DNA of 64,000 bases from positions 1 through 64,000 of the forward strand of contig NZ_CP048649.1 in the NCBI RefSeq assembly GCF_010669305.1, written 5' to 3'. The stretch is from Aminipila butyrica (lineage in GTDB: Bacteria; Bacillota; Clostridia; Peptostreptococcales; Anaerovoracaceae). Below are positions 1 through 7,813 of the stretch, in pieces. The notes under the pieces are model-generated. The model was not told where the DNA came from. It made no database searches and saw only the letters and a list, made by a program, of their open reading frames with translations. The position numbers and the translations under genes were made by a program. Every line of letters begins with the position of its first letter. Position 1 is the first letter of the stretch.

Positions 1-71
1 GTCGAACGCGCAAGTTGAGCCACTTCCAACAGAATGTCCAGTGAATAGCTTTGCCTCAGTCCCCGAATCAC
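1..71 (-). CDS. IS3-family transposase OrfB, N-terminal fragment (cut by the window edge)
   Basis: The reading frame begins at a GTG overlapping the orfA stop in the -1 frame and encodes VIRGLRQSYSLDILLEVAQL, the usual start of IS3 OrfB (the DDE integrase subunit). In this family it is normally made as an OrfAB fusion by programmed -1 frameshifting. Only about 23 codons are inside the window, so intactness of the catalytic part cannot be judged. Confidence 0.65.
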   Translation of the reverse strand, partial: MIRGLRQSYSLDILLEVAQLARS

Positions 72-436
72 CAGCGTTTTTTGCGCGCTTTTCGCTTGTC
101 TTCCAAAACCAAGGCTTGCAAGTTTTTTAAGTAGGCTACCTCTGCACGCAACCGCTGGTTCTCTGCAATCAAATCTTCTTCGCCCTTCGGTGGTAACTTT
201 GCTGGACGACCCTTCTGCGTACCTCTAGCTGCACACGCTCGACCACGCCGCTCTACCGACAGACCTTCTGAGCCTTCTGTCAGATAGATGCGTTCCCATC
301 TTTGGATGATATGATGGTTACCAATTTCAAATTAGCGCATGGCTTCTTTGTAGCTCATTCCTTCTTCTCGCATGGTTTCTACTACATGCTTCTTAAATTC
401 TGCTGTGTATCTTTTGTTCGTTATTCCTTTCGGCAT
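68..436 (-). pseudogene. IS3-family transposase OrfA, interrupted by an in-frame stop
   Basis: This is a 122-codon frame beginning MPKGITNKRYTAEFKKHVV, with the helix-turn-helix start typical of IS3 OrfA proteins (recognition of the element ends). Its C-terminal part is a leucine-zipper-like segment around LIAENQRLRAEVAYLKNLQ. Codon 35 is TAA (332-334) where family members usually have Gln, consistent with a CAA to TAA change. The frame is otherwise open to its natural stop at 68-70. A truncated 34-residue peptide would not be functional. Confidence 0.75.
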
Positions 437-564
437 AGAAAAACACCCCTTTAGTTATTTCAGTATATCATACTGTCTAACTAAAAGGGTGCAGTTCAAA
501 ATCGACAGGCAGCTTATTTTATGTAGTCTATAATTTGGAGCTCTGATTTCTAACAATCTGCTAC

Positions 565-2007
565 TTATTCTTCGGCTCCAGATAAATCCGCTTCTTCTGG
601 TTTTATTATTTTTGTCTTTTTAACCACTTTATACGCCACATATAGTATCAAGAATAGCGGCAGTCCGATATAGGATACCAAAATTCCCTGCCAATCAATT
701 GTACCTCCAAGAAAGGCTGCATAATTTTGTCCTAAAATTACAATGATACATAATGCCATTGCAAAAATCGGTCCAAAAGGATAAAATTTAGCCTTAAACT
801 GTAACTCAGATAAGTCATGGCCCTGAGCCAAGAAAGCTTTTCTGAATTTATAATGACAAATAGCAATACCAAACCATGTAATAAATCCAGCCAGTCCGGC
901 AGCATTGACCAACCATGTATATACGGTGCCTTCACCAATTTTAGTAGTTAAGAAGCAGACAGCACCAATTGCTGTTGTTGCCACTAAGGATAGGACCGGA
1001 ACGCCACGTTTATTCAGCCTGCTGAATACTTTTGGCGCTTTTCCTTCCTTGGCTAAAGCATATAACATGCGAGAAGATACGTAAAGAGATGAATTTCCAC
1101 AAGAAAGAATTGAGGTAAGAATTACAGCATTCATGATAGAAGCCGCTGCAGCTAATCCAGCTCTTTCAAAAATGAGCGTAAATGGGCTGACAGCAACATT
1201 ATCAATATCTCCTTGTAATAAGTTTGGATCTGTATATGGAAGCAAGAATCCGATGACAATAATGGCTCCAATATAAAAAAGCATAATTCTCCAAAAGATG
1301 GTTTTAATCGCTTTTGGTACATTTTTTTTCGGATCTTCACTTTCTCCTGCTGCTACTGCTACGATTTCAACTCCTCCAAAAGAAAAACCTGCTATCATAA
1401 AGATATTCACAAGTGCAGCCCAGCCACCGACAAAAGGAGCATCTTTCAATGTCCAGTTAGAGAATCCCGGAGAATGGCCCCCTAAAACACCAAGAATCAT
1501 TAATAACCCTACGACAAGAAATATAATAATGGTCACTACTTTAATACCAGCAAACCAAAATTCACTTTCTCCATAAGATCGGGCAGAATAATAATTTAAT
1601 CCAAATAAAAGTGCTAAAAACAATATGCAAATTAATAATTCTGATGAGTCTGGCAACCAGAACTTTACTACAATAACCCCTGCAACCAATTCACAGGCCA
1701 CGGTAATAGCCCAGTTATACCAATAGTTCCAACCAAGTGCAAAGCCAAGTGCTGAATCTACATACCTGGTTGCATAGGTTTCAAAAGAACCTGCAACAGG
1801 TAAATGGGTTGCCATCTCCCCAAGACTTGTCATCAGAAAATAAACCATAATACCGATTACGCCATAGGCTACAATTGCGCCTCCTGGTCCGGCAGAGCTA
1901 AGGGAACTTCCCGTTGCTACAAACAAACCAGTTCCAATAGCTCCACCAATAGAAATCATGACCATATGCCTTGGTTTCAAACTTCTTTGCATTTCTTTAG
2001 CTTCCAT
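565..2007 (-). CDS. Amino acid permease, APC superfamily
   Basis: A 480-residue integral membrane transporter with about 12 hydrophobic segments. The N-terminal region MISIGGAIGTGLFVATG followed by AGPGGAIVAYG is the substrate-binding first helix signature of the AAT (lysine/arginine/GABA-type) branch of APC proton symporters. The start is taken at ATG 2007 because an AGGAGG lies 7-8 bases upstream; an upstream in-frame Met would precede this site. It is the last gene of a probable operon after the lysA-like and hydrolase genes (gap of about 120 bp to the latter). A cationic amino acid such as lysine is a reasonable substrate guess from the neighbour, but not shown. It is clearly related to the second permease at 29138-30589. 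Confidence 0.85.
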   Translation of the reverse strand: MEAKEMQRSLKPRHMVMISIGGAIGTGLFVATGSSLSSAGPGGAIVAYGVIGIMVYFLMTSLGEMATHLPVAGSFETYATRYVDSALGFALGWNYWYNWAITVACELVAGVIVVKFWLPDSSELLICILFLALLFGLNYYSARSYGESEFWFAGIKVVTIIIFLVVGLLMILGVLGGHSPGFSNWTLKDAPFVGGWAALVNIFMIAGFSFGGVEIVAVAAGESEDPKKNVPKAIKTIFWRIMLFYIGAIIVIGFLLPYTDPNLLQGDIDNVAVSPFTLIFERAGLAAAASIMNAVILTSILSCGNSSLYVSSRMLYALAKEGKAPKVFSRLNKRGVPVLSLVATTAIGAVCFLTTKIGEGTVYTWLVNAAGLAGFITWFGIAICHYKFRKAFLAQGHDLSELQFKAKFYPFGPIFAMALCIIVILGQNYAAFLGGTIDWQGILVSYIGLPLFLILYVAYKVVKKTKIIKPEEADLSGAEE

Positions 2008-2128
2008 TTTTATACCTCCTAAAATAATTACATTTTGCATGATCTTTAGCAAGAATTTTCTTGTCTACAGTCTGAGGCGGTTTTTTCTCATTTTTCATTA
2101 GTTATAATCTATAAATTTTATACTTTCT

Positions 2129-2956
2129 CTAAACAAGTCCCATGCTGTATTGATAGGCTGCCTTTGCAATATCCTGACAGGCCTGATTTGCAGCTGGAGT
2201 ATACGAGTCATTTGCAGCAAAGCATAAAATAAAAGGAATATCACTGTAAATAATTCCCACATCATTTGCTATACCATTATCTTCACCTGTTTTATGCGCA
2301 ATTGGTATCTGAGGCAAGAAAAAAGGTATCTTACTGTTATTTTGCTGATTTTGCAAAATAGCAGACATTTCTTGGCTTGCTTTTGAAGAAATCAGTTCCT
2401 CTCTATACAGTTTTTCTAAAAACAATCCAGTTTCTTCAAGGGAAATCGTGTTTTCAATTTTTTTACTGGTATCAAAAAGACTCCTATTTAATCGGGTTTT
2501 GCTCATATTGAGTGACTGAATCAGTTCATTAATATTCGTCATCCCCAATAGCCGAATCAGTATATTGGTAGCAGTATTGTCGCTGATTATAATCATCAGC
2601 CGGCATAAATCCTCAACCGTCCATTCACTTTCTGCATGCAAATAATTGAGGACACCACTTTCCGGAAACATATCCTCGGATAAAATTCCTCTGGTTTTTT
2701 CAGCAAAATAGTCGGGCATTTTATTGTTGGGGACCTTATCGGAGTCACGCAAAATAATTTTTTGATCCTTTTTTATTGTTCCTTCTTCCATCTGACGAAA
2801 TGCTTCTGCCATAATCCATATTTTTATGATACTGGCCGCTAAAAACTGGTCTTGTCCTTCTGTTAAAACAGTTTCACCTGTTTTTAAGTTTTTATAATAT
2901 ACGCCTGCATGCCCTTCTAGTGTACTTAACCTTTCATTTATATATTGTTTGAGCAT
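2129..2956 (-). CDS. Class A beta-lactamase-fold serine hydrolase, cytoplasmic
   Basis: 275 residues with the three active-site motifs of the penicillin-recognising fold: SIIK (Ser42, Lys45), SDN (125-127) and KTG (222-224). The omega-loop region lacks a recognisable E-x-x-L-N, the source of Glu166 that true class A beta-lactamases need for deacylation, and there is no signal peptide. It is therefore unlikely to be a secreted antibiotic-resistance enzyme and more likely an intracellular hydrolase of unknown substrate. The start at 2956 is preceded by AAGGGAG. It lies between a lysA-like gene and an amino acid permease on the same strand, which suggests a role in amino acid or peptide metabolism (inference). 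Confidence 0.8.
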   Translation of the reverse strand: MLKQYINERLSTLEGHAGVYYKNLKTGETVLTEGQDQFLAASIIKIWIMAEAFRQMEEGTIKKDQKIILRDSDKVPNNKMPDYFAEKTRGILSEDMFPESGVLNYLHAESEWTVEDLCRLMIIISDNTATNILIRLLGMTNINELIQSLNMSKTRLNRSLFDTSKKIENTISLEETGLFLEKLYREELISSKASQEMSAILQNQQNNSKIPFFLPQIPIAHKTGEDNGIANDVGIIYSDIPFILCFAANDSYTPAANQACQDIAKAAYQYSMGLV

Positions 2957-2994
2957 ATTCTCTCCCTTACCAAAGTTCATCTACTTTTTCTCTG

Positions 2995-3096
2995 TTAATA
3001 CCTTTGTCTGTGAATGATTTCTGTGGATTCTCCGTCTTTACCAAGTACAACTGACAAAATATTTTCTGCCTGTGCCTCTACAAATAATTAATTCAT
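2995..3096 (-). pseudogene. Decayed mini-gene directly after lysA
   Basis: Immediately after the lysA stop there is a strong AGGAGG, then ATG AAT TAA, and in the same frame an open stretch ending at TAA 2995-2997 with the peptide VEAQAENILSVVLGKDGEST. This looks like a start, a premature stop at codon 3, and a surviving C-terminal part, i.e. either a small gene killed by a nonsense change or the two ends of a larger gene after an in-frame deletion. I do not recognise the family. Confidence 0.4.
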
Positions 3097-3108
3097 CAAA
3101 TCATCCTC

Positions 3109-4377
3109 CTATATCTCTCTGGAAATCATCTCCTCATAGGTCTCTCTCTTAACAATCAGCCGGTCTTCTCCGTCCTTTACCAGGACTACGGCAGCTCTCG
3201 GTATTCTGTTGTAATTGCTGGACAATGCATAGCAGTAAGCTCCTGTCCCCAGTACGGCCAGGATATCCCCGGATTCCGCCTTAGGTAGCTCTATATCGTA
3301 GATAAGGATGTCTGTGCTCTCACAACACTTGCCAGCGATGGACACCACTTCCGTCTCCTGCTGATTCATCTTATTCGCTATCAAGGCCTCATATTTGGCA
3401 TCGTACAGACCTGGCCGGATATTATCCGTCATTCCCCCATCAATCCCGATGTATTTGCGGATGCCCGGTATCTCTTTGATGGAGCCCACCGTATACAGGG
3501 TAACACCGGCTTCACCTACAATCCAGCGGCCCGGCTCTATGGTAATCTCCGGCACCGACAGACCATATTCTTCGCACTTAACGTAAAGTTCTTCCATGAC
3601 GGGATCTAGGAATTCGCTGATGTTGACAGTCTTTTCGTCGCCGGTATAATGAATGCCGAAGCCTCCGCCGATATTCAGTTCCTTCGTCTCAAAGCCCAGT
3701 TCTGCTTTCACCTCCTTCATCATTTTTAAGGCGATATCCAGAGCCGCCAGATGTGCTTCGTTGCTGCTCAGCTGGGAGCCCACGTGGAAGTGGAAGCCCA
3801 TCAGTTCCACGTGTTCCATCTCCTCCGCCAGCTTGACCATTTCTTTCAATATCCCGTTTTCTAAAGGGATGCCAAACTTGGAATCCAGCTGTCCGGTAGT
3901 GATGAATTTGTGGGTGTGGCTGTCTACCCCAGGAGTGAAGCGGAATAAAATCTTTACTTTTTTATTTGCTTCTCCGGCGTATTGATTCAAGTTTTGCAGC
4001 TCGTACCGGTTATCTACCACAATCCGGCCCACGTTGTAATCTACCGCCATCTGAATTTCTTGTAGCGTCTTATTGTTCCCATGAAAATCCAGGTTCTCCA
4101 TAGGCACACCCGCCTTATGGGCCGTATAAATTTCGCCACCAGACACCGTATCCATGCCAAGCCCTTCCCTAGTCACAATCCGGCAGACCTCCAGAGTCTG
4201 AAAAGCCTTACTGGCAAACACGGCTCTGGTGTTTGGGTATTGATTCAAAAATCTGGCTTTAATTTCTCTGCACTTGTCTACAATGGACGATTCGGACATC
4301 ACGTAAAGGGGGGTGCCGTACTTTGCAGCAAGCTCTGTCATATTACAGCCGTCAAAAATAAAATCCTTTTTCTTCAT
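3109..4377 (-). CDS. lysA: Diaminopimelate decarboxylase family protein (LysA-like), fold type III PLP enzyme
   Basis: About 422 residues with the alanine-racemase-like barrel and C-terminal beta domain of the ornithine/diaminopimelate decarboxylase group. Visible motifs are the PLP lysine in FASKAF (about residue 58), the phosphate-binding GGGFGIHY, EPGRWIVGEAG, and the C-terminal CESTDIL that supplies the active-site cysteine. The family converts meso-diaminopimelate to lysine and CO2. Two adjacent ATGs exist; the second (4377) has the better spacing from GAGAGGAG. The gene is unusual in being preceded by a sigma-54 promoter rather than a lysine riboswitch, and in being grouped with a permease, so a catabolic or alternative substrate (another basic amino acid) is possible. 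Confidence 0.85.
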   Translation of the reverse strand: MKKKDFIFDGCNMTELAAKYGTPLYVMSESSIVDKCREIKARFLNQYPNTRAVFASKAFQTLEVCRIVTREGLGMDTVSGGEIYTAHKAGVPMENLDFHGNNKTLQEIQMAVDYNVGRIVVDNRYELQNLNQYAGEANKKVKILFRFTPGVDSHTHKFITTGQLDSKFGIPLENGILKEMVKLAEEMEHVELMGFHFHVGSQLSSNEAHLAALDIALKMMKEVKAELGFETKELNIGGGFGIHYTGDEKTVNISEFLDPVMEELYVKCEEYGLSVPEITIEPGRWIVGEAGVTLYTVGSIKEIPGIRKYIGIDGGMTDNIRPGLYDAKYEALIANKMNQQETEVVSIAGKCCESTDILIYDIELPKAESGDILAVLGTGAYCYALSSNYNRIPRAAVVLVKDGEDRLIVKRETYEEMISREI

Positions 4378-4450
4378 CATATGCTCCTCTCGTTCTTACT
4401 TGATTAGTTCGTTCAAGTTGTAAAGTGGCTTGTTGACGGACTAATGCAAG

Positions 4451-4480
4451 GAAATTACAAATCTATGATTTGTAGATTTC
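4451..4480 (-). other. Hairpin in the lysA 5' leader
   Basis: A near-perfect inverted repeat (ACAAATC-ATA-GATTTGT core, extended on both sides) lies between the sigma-54 promoter and the lysA start. No T-run follows it, so it is not a simple terminator; it may stabilise the leader or bind a regulator. Confidence 0.45.
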
Positions 4481-4549
4481 TACTGCTACTTTCTCTTATA
4501 CCTTGTTTCATCATTGCGTATTGATACATATTCCTTTGCCTTACTATTA

Positions 4550-4566
4550 GGCAAAAACCATGCCAA
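4550..4566 (-). promoter_or_regulatory. Sigma-54 (-24/-12) promoter for the lysA operon
   Basis: The reverse strand reads TTGGCATGGTTTTTGCC. GG and GC are separated by exactly 10 bases, as in the RpoN consensus TGGCAC-N5-TTGCA. It points at lysA with a leader of about 160 bases, and the gene upstream encodes a sigma-54 activator. Confidence 0.85.
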
Positions 4567-4613
4567 GCTTGTAAATCCTTGTTCTTCAACGTTTATATAA
4601 AAATATCTCATAA

Positions 4614-4638
4614 AAATTTCCGTTTTTTCGGAAGATTT
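4614..4638. promoter_or_regulatory. Candidate upstream activator site (palindrome)
   Basis: TTCCG-TTTTTT-CGGAA with A/T-rich flanks that continue the symmetry lies about 50-70 bases upstream of the -24 element, where enhancer-binding proteins usually bind. The neighbouring activator at 4720-6573 is the natural candidate to use it. Binding is inferred. Confidence 0.45.
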
Positions 4639-4661
4639 CGAAAAATAAACAGCAACCTATT

Positions 4662-4693
4662 AAAAAATGCAGTTCACTTATATGAACTGCATT
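4662..4693 (-). terminator. Rho-independent terminator of the sigma-54 activator gene
   Basis: Perfect 11-bp stem AATGCAGTTCA / TGAACTGCATT with a 6-base loop, followed on the reverse strand by a T-run. It sits just after the stop of the activator gene and separates it from the lysA operon. Confidence 0.85.
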
Positions 4694-4719
4694 CCGTTTT
4701 TACGAACTTGTGCGATCTT

Positions 4720-6573
4720 TTATAGATTGTACTTTTTTATTTTCTGATAAAAATTTGTTTTTCCCATCTTCAATGCCTGCATAGCCCGCTTTTTATCGTT
4801 GTTATAATAAGCCAACGTTTCCAGAATGGCGCGCTTTTCTGCTTCTTCCGTGTATTCCTGGAAGCTTTTCCAAACCGTCTGACGGATTTTACCCTGATGA
4901 CTGGTAATTCTTTCTGGCAAATGATGTTCCGTAATAATCCGGCCGTCTGCCATATTAGCAGCACGCTCTAAGGTGTTCTCCAGCTCCCGCACGTTGCCCG
5001 GCCAGTGGTAACCAATCAGCAGTCTTTGGGCTCCAGGCGAAACAAACTTTTCGCCGCATTGAAGCTTTTCACAGATTTGGCTTAAGATTTCGTCGCACAG
5101 GCAGCAGATATCCTCTTTCCGCTCTCGGAGAGGCGGCATCCAAATAGGGAAAACATTGAGCCGGTAAAATAAGTCCTCCCGAAACCGCTCGTTCTTAATT
5201 TCTTCCTCCAAATTTTTGTTGGTAGCTGCAATGATTCGCACATCAGCTGTAATAGAGGTCGTGCCGCCAAGTTTAAAAAAAGTTTTGTTTTGCAATACAC
5301 CTAGAAGCTTGACCTGAGCAGCCAGGCTGATATCGCCGATTTCATCCAGAAAGATTGTTCCCCCCCTGGCCTTTTCAAACAAGCCTGCCTTCCCTTCGCT
5401 GTTAGCCCCTGTAAAAGAACCCTTTTCATAGCCAAACAGTTCACTTTCCAACAAACTTTCCGGCATGGCCCCACAATTCACGTGAATGAAGGGCTGATCT
5501 TTCTTGGTACTAGATCCGTGGATGGTCTCCGCTAAATGAGATTTACCCGTTCCACTCTCGCCCAGCAACAGCACGGTAGAATTGGACCGGGAAGCCTTGC
5601 ACGCCAGCTTTTTTACATTCTTCATAGCGGGGCTTTCTCCTTTTATGATGGTCATCCCCTCTTCGTCCAATACCTTGTCGTGTACTAACTCCTTCATTTC
5701 TTCTATGTAAGTCAACGCATCATTTCGTTGCTGGATAACTTTTTGCAGGCTGGAGATATCTTCAATCTTTAAAACCGCCCCATCTCTTTTCCCTCGTATA
5801 TCCACTGGAAATACAGAGCATAAGGTAGGAATGCCATTAATTTCGGAAAATTGATCTTTATACGTACTGCTTCCACCTCTGGCGACATTACACAGTTCCT
5901 GAATAGCTGCACCCTCCTTGTGAATACTGCTGATATCCTGATTGATGATATCCAAAGCATCTACCGTAGGCCCTTTCGCCCGGTAATGCTTTCCGTTGAG
6001 CACGTACAGCAAATCTTCACTTCTGGCCGTATATCCATCTGTTTGATAAAACTTTACCTTAAAGGTGCTTCGATCGATGATGACCAAATGGCCAATGGAA
6101 TTAATATAACTCATCACAAAAGATTCGCCGCCAAAAGAGATGGTGATACTGTCACTGCCAATCTGTACTGAAACAGGGAACCCCAGGATTTCGGTCTGTA
6201 AAGAAACAGACGGCAGAAAATCTTCCCCCTGATGATAATGCCGGTATACGGGCTTAATGCTACCGTCCTCGAAGGTCCCTACAGCCATTAGCACATCGGT
6301 TGGTCGAATAGTTTTATCAAAGATACCAATCTTGCTCAAACTCTCGGGTTTTAACCCACCATCATCTTTCCCCAGACAGTTGTCTCCAATGATAACCAGA
6401 TCTCCTTTTTTGATGGCTCCTTGAGGATGGCCCGTACCCATGCTTTTGTCAATCCGAAAGATTTCCTTCGCGCGCTTGTTGTACAACTTAATCTTAGCCG
6501 CCTTGTCCACATAAATAAAGCCTTCCTTCATCATATCCGTAAAAAGACTCAGCTGCTCTAAATTAAATACCAC
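4720..6573 (-). CDS. Sigma-54-dependent transcriptional activator with sensory N-terminus
   Basis: 617 residues starting at GTG (AGGTGG upstream). The N-terminal ~300 residues are a sensory region that begins PAS-like (EGFIYVDKAAKIKLYNKRA). The central AAA+ domain has Walker A GESGTGKS (about residue 338), GSFTGA in place of GAFTGA (the sigma-54 contact loop), Walker B FLDEIGD, and RLNVFPIWMPPLRERKED. The C-terminus is a Fis-like helix-turn-helix (KRAMQALKMGKTNFYQKIKK). Such proteins hydrolyse ATP to open sigma-54 holoenzyme complexes. The next genes on the strand are preceded by a good sigma-54 promoter, so this is very likely the activator of the lysA-hydrolase-permease operon. The inducer is unknown. 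Confidence 0.9.
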   Translation of the reverse strand: MVFNLEQLSLFTDMMKEGFIYVDKAAKIKLYNKRAKEIFRIDKSMGTGHPQGAIKKGDLVIIGDNCLGKDDGGLKPESLSKIGIFDKTIRPTDVLMAVGTFEDGSIKPVYRHYHQGEDFLPSVSLQTEILGFPVSVQIGSDSITISFGGESFVMSYINSIGHLVIIDRSTFKVKFYQTDGYTARSEDLLYVLNGKHYRAKGPTVDALDIINQDISSIHKEGAAIQELCNVARGGSSTYKDQFSEINGIPTLCSVFPVDIRGKRDGAVLKIEDISSLQKVIQQRNDALTYIEEMKELVHDKVLDEEGMTIIKGESPAMKNVKKLACKASRSNSTVLLLGESGTGKSHLAETIHGSSTKKDQPFIHVNCGAMPESLLESELFGYEKGSFTGANSEGKAGLFEKARGGTIFLDEIGDISLAAQVKLLGVLQNKTFFKLGGTTSITADVRIIAATNKNLEEEIKNERFREDLFYRLNVFPIWMPPLRERKEDICCLCDEILSQICEKLQCGEKFVSPGAQRLLIGYHWPGNVRELENTLERAANMADGRIITEHHLPERITSHQGKIRQTVWKSFQEYTEEAEKRAILETLAYYNNDKKRAMQALKMGKTNFYQKIKKYNL

Positions 6574-6725
6574 GTTTTCACACCACCTTTACAGAAGAAC
6601 GTCCTCCTGTTTACTTTGCTATTTGGCTCTTATTTTATCTTATAATTTTATAATATTCCACCAATTTTCTTTTTTTCCATATAAAATCAGATGACTTTTC
6701 CTTAACCCCTTGAAATCAAGCTCTC

Positions 6726-6754
6726 TTGAACTTTCTGAGAAATAGTGCTACACT
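6726..6754 (+). promoter_or_regulatory. Sigma-70-type promoter of the nitroreductase gene
   Basis: TTGAAC, a 17-base spacer, and TACACT lie about 40 bases upstream of the start codon at 6794. Confidence 0.55.
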
Positions 6755-6793
6755 AAAAATAGACAAGCTAAACCACATGTTTAGGAGGAAACC

Positions 6794-7456
6794 ATGGAAT
6801 TACAAACTACTCTTGAAAAAAGACAGAGCATCCGACGCTACCGAGAAGGCGGTATCCCCGATGCAGATTTAGAAGATATTATCAAGGCTGCTGGCACAGC
6901 ACCGTCCGGAAAAAATACGCAGAATTGGCACTTTATCGCGATAAAAAACAGACAGGTCATCCAGAAAATCGCTGACATTATCTGCGAAAAAAACGAAGCG
7001 GTCTGCTTGGAAATGGACAAAGTAGATCAGGAAAAAGCTGACCGCTTTCGCAAGTTTTGCAAAAATTTCACCGTCTTCTGGCGAGATACGGCTCCAGCTA
7101 TCATCCTCACGCTGGCCACGGTCTATGTTCCTTCGGGATACAACGAATATAAACTGATCGGAGCGGAGCAAGAGATTTTGCTGGACCTGATGGGTTACCG
7201 AAATCCTGGCATGCAGAGCATCGGTGCCGCCTGTGAAAATTTGACCCTGAAAGCCATCGATCTGGGCTATGGCACTTGTTGGCTGACCAGTGCCAACTAT
7301 GCTGCCGCCGAGTTGGAAGCCTATCTCAAAGATGAGCTGAATATTTTCAAGGAAGGCTACTTCTTCGTCAACATGTTCGCCATTGGGCTTCCTCAGGAAA
7401 ATCAAAAAAGTCCAGCTAAAAAGCCCTTAGAGGAGATTTTTACTTTGGTCAAATAG
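6794..7456 (+). CDS. Nitroreductase family flavoprotein
   Basis: 220 residues preceded by AGGAGG. The start ELQTTLEKRQSIRRYREGGI and the segment APSGKNTQNWHFIAI are the FMN-binding signature of the nitroreductase fold, and IGAACENLTLKAIDLGYGTCW is the second conserved block. Members are FMN-dependent NAD(P)H oxidoreductases acting on nitro compounds, quinones or other electrophiles; the physiological substrate cannot be read from the sequence. It is a single-gene unit, with its own promoter and a terminator directly after it. Confidence 0.85.
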   Translation: MELQTTLEKRQSIRRYREGGIPDADLEDIIKAAGTAPSGKNTQNWHFIAIKNRQVIQKIADIICEKNEAVCLEMDKVDQEKADRFRKFCKNFTVFWRDTAPAIILTLATVYVPSGYNEYKLIGAEQEILLDLMGYRNPGMQSIGAACENLTLKAIDLGYGTCWLTSANYAAAELEAYLKDELNIFKEGYFFVNMFAIGLPQENQKSPAKKPLEEIFTLVK

Positions 7457-7464
7457 GTTTTATT

Positions 7465-7520
7465 AAAAAAGGTGCAGAACTCTGTCAGGCTTTTACGCCT
7501 ACGTCCTCTGCACCTTTTTT
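7465..7520. terminator. Bidirectional terminator between convergent genes
   Basis: GGTGCAGA and TCTGCACC pair around an inner AGGC/GCCT stem, with an A-run before and a T-run after, so it can end both the nitroreductase transcript and the convergent small gene. Confidence 0.8.
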
Positions 7521-7738
7521 TATTTATTATCTTTGTCGTTTTTCGACTCCAGGTCTGCCAACTTGGCTCCACACAGAGGGCAGAAGTTGGCTTCTAACTT
7601 CGCCCTCCGCAGAGTCACCTGGCCATTAGGCCTATATACACACGGGATCTCCGCCTGGCTATAACCCTCTAATCCAACGAAAACCTGATCGGTCCGCTTG
7701 AACTGCTCCGCTATACAGGAACAAGTAAATTGCTTCAT
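7520..7738 (-). CDS. Small cysteine-rich protein, putative zinc ribbon
   Basis: 72 residues with a very strong GAGGAGGT before the start. Cysteine pairs occur near the N-terminus (CSC), in the middle (one Cys in PCVYRP) and at the C-terminus (CPLCGAKL, a typical zinc-knuckle half). The function is unknown. A metal-binding adaptor or small DNA/RNA-binding protein are both possible. Confidence 0.65.
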   Translation of the reverse strand: MKQFTCSCIAEQFKRTDQVFVGLEGYSQAEIPCVYRPNGQVTLRRAKLEANFCPLCGAKLADLESKNDKDNK

Positions 7739-7813
7739 GCTCTTACCTCCTCAAGACTTCTATCCATATTATGTAAGGATCTTTACTCTTTTATACCACT
7801 GCTTTTGTGCATA

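Larger units (their letters stand above)
1..498 (-). mobile_element. IS3-family insertion sequence, right-hand part only
   Basis: The reverse strand carries an orfA/orfB pair in the typical IS3 arrangement, with orfB entered in the -1 frame at the end of orfA. The element runs off the left edge of the window. The outer end is placed near 498 because the reverse strand begins there with TGAACTGCACCC, a TG-starting terminus of the kind IS3 elements use; the other terminus is outside the window so the inverted repeat cannot be confirmed. OrfA carries a nonsense codon, so this copy is probably inactive. Confidence 0.75.

Noticed and set aside
2129..2956. Annotation as antibiotic-resistance beta-lactamase
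   Set aside because: No signal peptide, no recognisable Glu166 motif, and an amino acid operon context make this unlikely.
4381..4719. Lysine riboswitch upstream of lysA
   Set aside because: None of the L-box conserved segments could be found; instead the leader has a sigma-54 promoter and a simple hairpin.
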